A stretch of DNA of 64,000 nucleotides from Mycteria americana (lineage: Eukaryota > Chordata > Aves > Ciconiiformes > Ciconiidae): positions 126,085,577 through 126,149,576 of the forward strand of contig NC_134365.1 in NCBI RefSeq assembly GCF_035582795.1. The letters are read 5' to 3'. The position numbers and the translations under genes are program-made. Shown one piece after another: positions 30,001 through 42,000 of the stretch (positions within the stretch are counted from its first letter, which is position 1; the number at the start of each line of letters is the position of its first letter). Below the pieces are notes generated by a model that was not told the origin of the DNA, searched no databases, and saw only the letters and a list, made by a program, of their open reading frames with translations.

Positions 30001-33000
30001 AGCCTGTGGTTTAACTCCAGGGTTTAAAAATCCCTGGAGAAGGGAGAGAGTCCCTCCTCCAGGACATCCTTAGACCAGCTTCTCTGCCAAACAGCCCCTT
30101 CCCTTTCTGCTAACTTTCTCTAAATGTCCTCCAAATGCTGCCGCTGGTGAGATGGGGGTCTTGCAGACCGTGACGGTCCTGCACAAACCACCCTCACCTC
30201 TGTGGCAGGCTGGGCTCTGCGTGCAGAAGGGAGCTTCTGCCCCATGGGTGCCACGGCAGGTAGTCACGTACTAACGGAGCATTTCACAGCGCTGCTGCAC
30301 ACAGGTGGCTGAGCCCTGGCCTCTCCTAACTTGTGACAAGCTGACCTCGCAGATCTTACTAATGGTGTTTGAAATGTCTTTTTTTTTCTGCAAACCATGA
30401 ACTTCGATATGAACAAGAATGTTATCTTTCCTTTCTTTGAAATGGTCTCAGTGAGGAACTAAAATGTAAAAATATATAATCACAGAAAAAGTTAAGACAG
30501 GAAAGGCAGTCTAACGACAGAAACGAACTAGCAGAACACCAAGAAGTGACCCAGTCATAAATAAATCTGTAAAGTAGGTTTCACAGAGTGTCAGGGTAGT
30601 CTGAGAAACAGACACACACAAATGGGTACTTCCTGATCACATCTGGCTAAGAGCTACAGCAGATGTATTCCCCCACTAAATGCATACTCTACTTTTATTC
30701 TGATCAAATTACCTCATATATCTCATGGTTTAGAGTCTCCACAATGACATTATCACCTGTCTGATCAATACGGACCACAGGTCGCTCCAGTTTAACTCTG
30801 CCTTTGAGGCGTTCCATTATTTTCTCTGATATCTGACCAGAACCCCCTTTAAACTTCCTCTCCTAAAAAACAAACAGAAAAGAAACACAAACAAAAAATC
30901 ACCAGCGTTAATCACAATGACATTGAAGATGACTTCTGCTCATAATCAAGAAAATTGAGGCCAAATCTGCGAGTCCTAAGGGTGTGTAAAGAGACCCAGA
31001 GTTTCAGAAGAGCAAAGGCATAAACCTGAGCCTCAGTGGGGACTGCTGCCCAAACCACTTTTGCAATGGCTTCCTCAATCAGCTGGCTTACAGACTTATG
31101 AAGCCTAGAGAACAAACAAATATAATGCAGGTATACTAGCTAGCATAAACATATCACTTCATAAAAAAGAGGGTTTGGGTATTTTACCCATCACCGTGCT
31201 ACCAAAACCCTCATGTGTGACAAAGACACCAACTTGCATCTGTACAGCGAAAGGCTGCACCAGCCCAGAAGCAAGACAGATCTTTAACTGTGTCTGGCCT
31301 TGAGTGCAGCAGGCAATGAGCTTTATCTGTCCCTGGGAAGACACAAAGACATTGTTGTCTGGAAAAAGCACAATCTGTGACATGTATTTCCTTGCGATGT
31401 CTGTGCAGAGGCCCAGGGGAAGCTCTAACCCTCTTTTATCTACCAGCCAGCAGCGTTATATCAAGCAGCTCACTTTTACATATAAGATGCTGGTACTGGC
31501 AGGGAGGAAAGGATCCACAAAGTCTTGTGCTGAAAGACTGAAATGGCTGCCTGAAGAAGTTTTATAAGACTCATCATGGCCGCTAAGTCAGAAACCCTTA
31601 GTGTTAGTGGTTTTGCTCAACTGATTTTGATTGGGGTGAGGGGAGAGGGGAGGATGGTAGAAACCAAGACAGCTTGCCCCATCCAGGCACAAAGAAAAGG
31701 AAGTGCTCTTCCCAGGCTAGCTTTCCCCTCTCCACATGTCTTGTTTAGCTACGAGTATCTTGGAATTAATTTTATTTTTAATTCTTGCTGCAACATCTAG
31801 CAGTTGCTGACATGCAACTGCTAGATGTTGCATTGCAGGTTTCAGCAATGCTTCCCGGGGAAACCTTGCTTGTTCTCTCAGTCGTCCCTCCTCAGCTAGC
31901 AACAGTGAGATTCGGGATCCTATTGGGTCTGGACTCACCTTCAGGAAAAGGCATGCACTCAAGCTTGAAGGAAGAGCTCTCCTTTCTAAGGAGCTTTACC
32001 TTCCCTTTTCTGTGCGTTTGGTTTTGGGGTTTTGCACATTTAACCCCCCGGGGTTAAGGGACAGCAAATGTGACTGAGGGGCTCCTGAGGAGGAAGGCTC
32101 TTGGGTCTTGCTCCTACCTCAGGGCAGCATTAGCTCTACTTACATCCTTCCTGACACATGGTTGTCTATTCTTACCCTAATGGACAGATGTTGATGGAGA
32201 CTTCACATCTCTCCAGGCACCTTATCTTAATGTCTCCCTATCCCGGCACACTTGGAAGGGTGTGGTATTGTCTCCACCTTTGCTGTTGGTAGCTTAAGTC
32301 TGAAATGCTGCATGTGCTTTCTGAGGCTGCATCAACGGCATTAACTGAGGTAGGAGGCTAGTAAAGGGTGCCCACATACCACATCCAAATTACTTTGACA
32401 GCCCCTTCTCCCCTTTTCTGAAACTTCATCCAGAACAGTCACATGAAAACCATGATGTTCTGCAGGCAACCAGGCACGTGCCACGACCAAGGCAAGAAAC
32501 AGTCTGAAATAGCTCATAAAACATGCTGCCATGTGGGCAAGGGCCTTTTGCTATCTACTTCCAACTCTTGTCATTAGAGGCTTCAATGCCAAGAAAACGT
32601 ATTTCACTCTGACGTACACTTGCTTTGAACTCTCGAAAACATTCAAATGTGCTAAGTAACATATAGAAAACAAATTGGCAAAAAAGCAACAAAACAGCAA
32701 CCAGAGGACTGTGCTGAAGTGAATGCAGGAAAAAACAATCGATTAAATTGTCCCAATTTATCCCAAAGCCTAGCTAATAAAATACCTTATTGTACAGAGT
32801 TAGCTGAGAGGCTTGTTCCACCCCATGAGAACATAATTGTCTCTGGTGCCACATGAACTTGGTGTTTCATCCTCTTTTCATTAATTGCAGGGCTTTGACA
32901 GGTACAACACTCCACTTGCTCTTTATGGTTTCAAGAGAGGAGGAAGAATATGAGATATTTTGTACCTGGCCCCCATTGGTGATAGAGAAAATCCTGGCTG

Positions 33001-36000
33001 TGCCCCCACACTGCCTCACGTACCACAGGAACCAGAGAGCAGAGACTTCATGAGGCTCAGAGGTGACATTGACGTTCACAAAGAAGGTGGCAAATTCTTT
33101 AGCAGCTCTACATGAGACACAGGAGCAGAAACAGGCAGTGAGTAAATGTGACTTCCTGACTGCTTTCAGGATTTTCTTTGTTATTCTCGATCAGGGCTGC
33201 TTTCCCAAAGTCAGAGAAGCCAAGGTGATTTATATCTGTCTTATTTTTTAGGCTGTAGCGAGACTGTTTCAATGGGTTTATATCAGCACCTCCCTCCCTC
33301 CCAAAGCATTCACCCATTCAGTTTGAAATCCCACTGATTTCACCTTAGTTATTTCTTTAAATAGTTTCCCAGCTGCTATTCCTTTCATCAGAACAAATAT
33401 TTTTCTCAACAGGAAAATGCATTTAGTAATCAGTTAGTGAAACTCTTCTGCATTTCTCCTCCATGGAGAGCTCATTGGGCACATCATTTCCAAGGTCTGA
33501 TGGGTCCCACAGGACTCAACTAGCCGCACGGCCAAGACATTCCATCAACCATGTAACACTACTGCACAGAACTTTTGTGAAACCAAGAATCAGACATGGT
33601 AAATAACCCAGAGAAACCAAATTGGCAATCATTGCCATAAATATAAGGAGAGGGTCAGCTGTCTACCACAATAAGCCTCTGAACATAAACAGAGTTACAG
33701 CAGCAGCAAACGAGACCCTGGCTATTCATATTTCTTTCATTTGTGGCTGTGGATTGCTAAGAGAATTGAGATCATTTTGCAAAGAAGGTGAAAGGTTTTT
33801 GACTTGGATGAAGTTTCATAAAACAACATGAATTTATCATCATCTGCTAAAGGAAGGAACTTTGCAAGTTATCTGGGCTAAAATATGTAACTTATAAACT
33901 TTTATAACCTCATTTCCCTAGGTATGAAGTCCAGACACCTCTATTTCATTAGCCAGGATATGAAGACATCCTGCACGCAAGAACCCTCTGCAACAATCCT
34001 GCAAGCACCAAGACACTAAACAGCTGCAGCAGGTTCAGGCCTGAGAAACGTGAAGAGAGCCTCCAGGATCAGGAGATGTTGATCTGTGACACATGACAAA
34101 CAAATCTTCTTTTATAATCTTGACCCAAGTCATACAGAAAATACTGTGGAAGAGTTTTTCTGTTTAGGGCACTACAGTTTTTAACTATGTGTAGAAAAAT
34201 CTGGCTCGGCTTGAAGATCTAAAATGGCTTTTTACTGAGTTTTTGAACATGTTTCAGCTGAGCACATCCATTTAAAATTGGAGTGCCACAAAACCATTGG
34301 CAGTAGAAGCAATCTTGCAGAGAAGCATGTTACAGGAGAGATCACTATAAACCCAGTTCTCCTTGTACTCCACCGGCTCCCTGACCAAGAGGAAGAGTAA
34401 AAACTAGAAGAGGAAGAGCCAGTGCACTTGCAACAGAAAGGGTAGTTCGAAGTGACCAAGTTTGCAGGCAAACTGCTCATAAAACTAATTGTAAAGAAAA
34501 CTACAATGCCACAGAGAGCAAGAGAAAGTCCAAATGACTGTACCTTGTATCACATGGAGCTGGAGCAAGATTTAAGCCAGGAAAATAAATTTCAAATGGA
34601 AAGTTTTGGTCAGGAAGCTGCACGCACAGTGCTAAACCACAGTCAGAATGAAAGGGCAAACAGAGCACAGCCGCACAAATAAAAGATGCTGAATACAAGG
34701 GAGGAGAGCGTTCCAGAATAGCACAGGGGCCGGCACAGCAAGCGGGGACACAAGTGCTCAATGAGCACACTTCTCGTTGCCTTATAAAGAGAATTAATTG
34801 AAAAAGAAAAGGAAGAAAAGAGTATTTCCAGTTGTCATCACCTCATATTGAACATTGATCCTTTTTTTATTCATACAGTGTGGTCCCTCATAGACATATA
34901 AAACACACTGGTCATCTTCTAGGTGATACAACACCTTGGGCCCTCTTCCTACCAACTAGGGTTGATGCTCTGTTGGACCTGCTACTCACAGACAAGGAAG
35001 ACCTGTCGGATGATGCAAAGGTGAAGGGCAGCCTTGGCTGCAGTGGCCATGAGACTGTGGAGTTTAAGATCCCGAGAGGAGTAAGGCAAACAGCAGAATT
35101 GCAACCCTGGATTTCGGAAGAGCAGATTTTATCCTCCTCAAGGACCTGCTTGGCAGCATCTCATGGGAAACTACCCTGTAGGGCAAAGAGGCCCAGAAGA
35201 GTTGGCTGGCATTCAAGGACAGCTTCCCAGGAGCAGAGGGAGGGTGCACGGCAATGGGCAAACCTGAGCAAGTGCAGCAACAGGCTTGCTGGGACGAACA
35301 CGGAGCTCCCGACCAGGCTCAGGCACAAACCAGCCAGGGAGGTGAAAGGCAACAAGAAAGGTTGCCTCAGCTGCCTTGTTTCCCTCCAAGGGTTTCGGAG
35401 GCCCAGCAGGTACTACTGCTGAAACAAGGAGCAGCATTTGAACTTCTCCAGAGTTTCCACAGCCAACAGCTGCTCACTCCCCCCCTCCTCGGGTCTTGCA
35501 CTGCCCCATCCATTGCACAACCATTGGAAAGCAGCTGCCCTCTGGCACGGCGTGCTGCTCTCCGATGTGCCAGCGGCACCTGCCTGCTCCATGGTACACG
35601 TGATGCAGCTCATGCAGTAAAAGCAATGATAACTGTGCAGGAGAGGACACAGCCAAGAGTCAGAGGGCATCACTCCTCATCTCCTAGCCTGCCGTGGGGC
35701 TGGGGAAGCCCCCTCACCTCCTTCTGCCTCCATTTCTGTGCCTGCAAGTGACCTTTATTCATGCCCTCAAAGCACGGGTTTATTTACATGTTGCTTTTCC
35801 TAAAGACAAAGGCACACATTCTCCAACTGAGGGAAGTGAAAGCACGGTGAGAAGAGCCCATGCTGTCACTCTTGTGTGCGTGGGCCCTGTGCATGTCATT
35901 CTTGTGTGCATGTGTGAGGCGAACCCCAGGTTTCCCCAGCACTTCTAATCCCACCTGCCAGCCAACCCAAGCTCTGTGTACCACCTTATTCTCCACAGGC

Positions 36001-39000
36001 CCTCACCCACCGCCTGACAACAGCCCATCACAAAGACCGGCCTCATCTCAAACACCTCCTGCTCTGTCACCACCTGTACCCCAGCTGTACGCAGAATTTG
36101 CCACAGAGCCACTATCATTCTACAGCTGGATTTCAAAGTGAATAAAGAGTTATGTACTTGGTCCAGCAAATCTTATTTATCAGCTCTTTCATGGTCATTT
36201 TGTCCCATTCTTCAGCATGCGGAGCGTCCCATGGTGCTTCAAGAGGAATCTGGAGACAGAGGCGAAATATTCAAGAAATTATTCAGTACTATATCACTGC
36301 CTGGTCATAGCTAGTTAGTAGCACAGAGTTGATTGATATGTTGGCCAGGAGTTGCTTTTGCCCCCTGCATGTGGCTGTAAATTTGGAATAAATTCACTAA
36401 ATGGAATAGTTTCAATTCACACCTTTGGGCATGAATTGTACCATAACCACCAAATCTGGCTTTGTCTGACCAGTGAACTATATCCATATACTGGGACTCG
36501 TCTGGCCTTTAGCCATCCAGAAGTGAGGTGTCTACTCTAATTTAGTCGTCTTGGTGTCCTCTAACAGCTGAGGGAAAAATTCTTTCTCCAGTCAGACGTT
36601 CAGTCAGTTACAAGATGGGTATCTGAAGGCCCCTGAGTATCTCTGTTAACTACAGAGGGAGCAAAAATGTCTAGACTATTACATTATTTTTAGACAGTTA
36701 AATTCTTAATAATAATCCATTGCACGTGAGTACCATGACATGGGAGGACACTACCGTATATTTGAATCTTTAAAAAATATATATTATTTGACAAAAAAAT
36801 GTGTAGTACCATGTACAAATTTGATTCTGCAAAACCACATAAGCCCGATGAACTTTGCAGGAATACAGTCAGTTATGCTTGAAGGTTATTCTAAGGTAGG
36901 GCCCCTGGTTTGTAGCCAGGTTGTAAAGCAACTGATAAATATTTGAAAGACAGCATGACGCTCCAGGGGCTACTTTTTGCACACAGGAAGATCTGCAGTT
37001 GTACTGCTTGAATTTTGAAGGCATTTACTGTTTAAGAATTTTAGAAATAAATTTACTATGAAGCCAAACTGGCGCCCAGCTTAGGCAGCTACAAAAAACA
37101 ATCATCCTTATCCAAAAAGGCTGTCATAGGGGAAGGGGAAAAACCCTTCTCATCTCCCAGCTCTCGGAGTGGTTTTCCCTGGCATGAGAAAGTACATACA
37201 CTGAGGTTCAACCTCATTTTTTTCAGATATGTTAGACACCTCCAGATCTTTTTGTATCCTCTCATAGAATCATAGAATGGTTTGGGTTGAAAGGGACTTT
37301 TAAAGGCCATGTAGTCCAACCCCCTCTCAGTGAGGAAGCCCTGTTACTCCTGATAGTTCCTGGGCAATTAGATATCTTTCCTGATGGATGCTTCTTTTTT
37401 TTTATATTAAAGAAGCAATAAAAAAGCCTGCCAGAAACAAAACAAAACAAAACCAGATTTACTCATGGTGACATGAGCATTGCAGGAAACATGCAATTTA
37501 CGCAGCCTACCTCTTTTCCCAGCTTGTCCATGGTCCTCCAGAAGTTATTGTAATCCAGATAAACTAAGGGATTCCATGTTGAAGGGGAAATACCTGTGAA
37601 ATAGCGTGACTTTCCCTAAAATACACATAAGAACATAAGCAACTGAAACACAACAGAGTATATCTTCATTACTCAAGAACACAAAATTCTCAGTCATCAC
37701 ACGGTTGACCTTTTGCCCCAAAAGACCTATTCTTTTTCCTTTTTTTTTTTTCCCCCTGCACATGCATGTAAGCAATGGAATGCATGAAGCTAAGTGTGAG
37801 GGGAAACAACAGTTGGGCTGACATTAAAAAGGACAATAACACTTTTTTTGTTTTTATTCAGAGGGGATGGGGAGGGATACATTTGTACTGAGCAGCTTGT
37901 CAAATTCTGGGCTAAGGAGACTCAAGCAATGGCCAAGCAGGTAATATTCCTTGTACCTAAGCATTCTTCATTATTACATATGAATGAAGCTAACGTTTGC
38001 CTGCCTGCTGAAATGTGTATCCTAAAATTTGCATGGGTCTAAAATTGCATGCATTTTAAACTATCTAAGCACCTCACCTATAAAAAGCAAACATACCTCT
38101 TTATTATGACAAGTACCTGGGGAAACCTAGCCTAAAAAAAAAAAAAATTGCCAAAAAGAAAGATTTTGGCTGCAGGAAGAAAAATTTCACACACTTGCAA
38201 AAATGGTATCAGTACTTACAATGTGTATGACACATAGCTGCAACAGCAATACAGACTGTTTCAGATAATCCTGCGATATAATGATAAGCAAAACAATCTA
38301 ACAGCAGCTGGTTCTTTGTGATAACTTTAATCTGAAAGATGAACTGACTGAGCAGGCAACATTTTCTCCTATTAAATTGTTTTGAACCTTCCCCCATGTA
38401 ACTCAACAGCAAATTTCTCATCAGACCTCTTAAATGTTTGCTCTTCCAGGTGTGTCAAAAGTTTGCATGAGGTTACATGGCAGGATGCAGCGAACACGCT
38501 GGACCATGACAGGTAGGAGCTGTGGCGCTAAGCTGTGTGCAATATGCTTTTCAGTGCAATGTATACCATGCCAGCCTATTGCACCTGGCAGGTGGGAGTC
38601 ACAGACCAAGTGAGAGGCTGCAGTGCCGCAAATGCGTGAGATGGTGACCCAGGGACAGGGGCACATGAAGCAGGAGCCAAACGCCCCTTCCCCACACTCA
38701 GCGCGACAGAATTTATCAGTCTTCACCACTGATAATTGTGTATGTGTGTGTAAATACATATGGATTTCTGATATTCTTCAGAACATTTTTCTGCAAAGAT
38801 CGTAACAAAGATAAAAGGTGCAAGATGAAACTTGGAGACCATAGTGAGCTTTCAGACTTGGTAAAAGCAGTAAAAAAGCCGAACTCCCACATTTTGGTCA
38901 ACTTTTGTCATCCCCAGGGCAGGTAAAACGGAGGAGAGAAGAGTACATGGGTAGGGGACAGAAGTCTTGCTATGGCCAGCACTGCTTGGTCCCTCTCTCG

Positions 39001-42000
39001 CCAGAGGACGGCTGCAGCGGTGCCCCAGCTCCAGTGGCTGGCCGGGCCCGCAGCCCACTATGCCTTACCTCCTCCCCATCTCCAGTGAGGGCAGCAGCAA
39101 AAACGCTCTCCTCTTTGGTCTAGACAGAGTAATCTCTGCTCCGGGCCTAGCAAAGCACAAGGTTATGATCTCAGCACTTAGTTCAGCTTCAGATCCCAGT
39201 GCTTAAAGGCGTTGTTTTCTAAATTTCCAACAAATGTTGAGTTTTCTTTTCAAGTCACCAGGATGCCTCTGGTGGTGGTTGGTTACTTCTGGATTTCTGG
39301 GTCTGTAATCTTATTCTTGTGTACTTTTTTTCTTTCTTTTATCCCTGTTTCTTCCTGTTTTAGAGAGTTATGTTGGAGGAAGGTGGGTGGGGGATGCTGC
39401 TCCAGCCTTCTCCTGGTGCACGTGTGTATGCAAAACACACTTCTGCCATGGCAAGAACAGAGAAAATGTTCCTGTGAACTACCAGCAAGGGAATCCTCTG
39501 CACAACTCTGCCTCTTCCTTTTCCTTGAGCACGATTTCTCACTGCCAGTTTGAAGCACTGTGTGTTCAGCCACAGAAAAGAGGACCAAAAAATGCATGCA
39601 AAGTGATATACTGCATGCTACAGCTGTATCAAACAAGGAAATCCTGATACGGAGCAGTAATAAATTGCTAATAATTTTCTTCTTATTGCACAACTTTTTT
39701 TTTTTTTTCCAAAAGATCATCAAATACTGCTCCTTCAAAGTTCATTTATGGCTAGACTTTTTATTCTGGTCAGGAATGCAGGTGCCATCAATGTGTCTTC
39801 CCTGACGTGCTTTAACACCAATAATCCTGCCCTTAAGCAGAAGTGAGGAGCAATGCTGCCAGGCCACCCAACAACAGGTGAAGATAAGTTATTACTGAAG
39901 TTCTGTCACGTCAATATTGCAAGGGGACAACGGGACAAGATAAGCCCGCCGTTCAGGAGTAGCAGGGAAAACTTCCCAAAGTTTTCCACTGTTTAGTAAG
40001 ACCTCTTTTCACACAGCTTTTCGATAAGTGACTGCACTTGCACTGAGAGCTGTAACTTGCAAATACCTATCCTTGGCTTACTTAACTCAAAAAAAGAAGC
40101 ACTTATTTAAAAAGAAAGTAAAACAAGTAACTTCTTCTAAGGCTTCTCTCCTCCTCTTGTTTTCAGCCAAATCTATTCCTTATATTGCTGGAAACAACAG
40201 CCCAAGAAAAGTCTCTCTCAGTAACTCTATGAGGTTTGTGCCAAAACAGCTTTTCCATCTCCCAGTATTAACTCTACCGTGTTCAACAGCTACAGCTTCA
40301 GGAACTCCCAAACTATCCTATTTGCTGCAGGTCAGGTAATTGGTGAGAGAACCTGCCCGCTGCCTGGCTACCTAATATTTTCCTCTGAATTTTCCACCTC
40401 TATACTAGCTTTAGATCATCATAACCACAAACCGCTGAGGATTGATCAAGAAATCTTATGACTTCAGACACTGGTATGACCTGTATCACATCAGTATTCA
40501 TTTATCTGCTATTTGAAAAAAGAACTATCCTTTCATTACTGATCTGAAAATATTATTATCCCCATATCTTCGGTCAATGGCATAGCCCAGGAAGATCAAT
40601 GGGAAAACATATTTTATGCCCTGAGAACTATGAAATGCCAACTGATAATTAACAGGCTAAAGTTGCATTACTTGTTGCTCTCTTCAGCATGCAAAAAACT
40701 GTAATTTCAGTAAGACTGGAGACCAAGGGCAGGAAAAGTCAGAAAAATACAACTGTGCTAACAGACCTGGAAGAGACTGAATTCAGAGAGCCTGAAATAG
40801 TTCACAGACACACTAACTCCTTGCACTGGGGGACTGAACCTATAAAAGGTGGGAGCTGATCGGAGGAAAGCCCAATTCTAACAAATTCCAGGAAAGAAAC
40901 TCCCATTGCCCATCAGAGAGCATTAGCCAAACAACATTAGCCACATCAGTTTTTCAGTTCTCCTTCTTGCACAAGTATTTCCACAGCAGGGAATAAATCT
41001 AGCCCAAATAACCTGAGGCCGGTAAGTTATTCGTTTATTTTTAATATTGCCTCCCTACTAGGCAGAGAGCTCTGGCTGCATGTTTCACAGAGGAGCTCAC
41101 TGCAAGCAGGCTAGGTCTTAAAATATTCCATTTTTAAACAAGTTTATAGTGTTCTGGGTGTATTATTTTGAGAACTACTGTTTTCTTAACTGAAAGGCAA
41201 ATAACCTACTGGCTTTGCTCCCATGTTAACACAAGGCTGCTTGACTGACCCACAGAGTTTATCTAACTTTCTTTTCATTTCCTGGTGTGTCAAACGCTTT
41301 CCTGCAGACCTCTGATTTGAGTCCTGCTGCTGCCTGGATTAGTTACCCCACACCAATCCAAGCGAAACAATATCCCCAAGCACGGTAGTTCAGTGGCTAG
41401 AAAGAAGGCAGCAGAGAGAGATGTGCTCTGCAAGGTCTGTCTTTTCCCTGCCCAGGGCTACGCTGTGGCTTGTAGCCGCAACACCAGGAATTAAGCCCAA
41501 GCCTCCCCAGCTGTGACACCACTCCAAGTTTCAATATGTGCAAGAGGAGCAGACAATTTTGCCAGTCTTGAGAAAGGCATGTCTGGCTCCTGCCCTCTGT
41601 GCTGAGGATGAGCTACGTGTCAGGAAGCACAGGAGGAGCACCCCTTGTGCCCCAGAGCAGGGGTTGCTATTGCCCTTGGGCCGTGCACGCCACGCGTGGC
41701 TACAGCAGTGGCTCTGTATGGTGTGAGCCCTCAGGTGGGCATCCTTCCCTGCTCAATACCTCCGGCAGGTCTAGCCTTGCAAGCATTGCAGTGCTGTGGA
41801 CTGCCTGTGACTCCCATGTCCGAACTGCAGATTTACGGCAACCTGCACAGGCTTAGTCACAGACTTACTTGCTGCACCCTAATCTCTTAATCCTAAAGCT
41901 AGGCGAAGGAAAGGAAAGACTAGATGGCCAATGTGAAGCATTGCATACAAGTGCTTATCTTCTGTCAAGTGTTACCTTGCTCTGAAAATCATAAGCAAAC

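Larger units (their letters stand above)
30863..32965 (-). other. Intron 6 of the - strand MAO gene
   Basis: 2103 bp. It carries the second copy of the 221-bp block and the palindromes bordering it. Confidence 0.85.
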
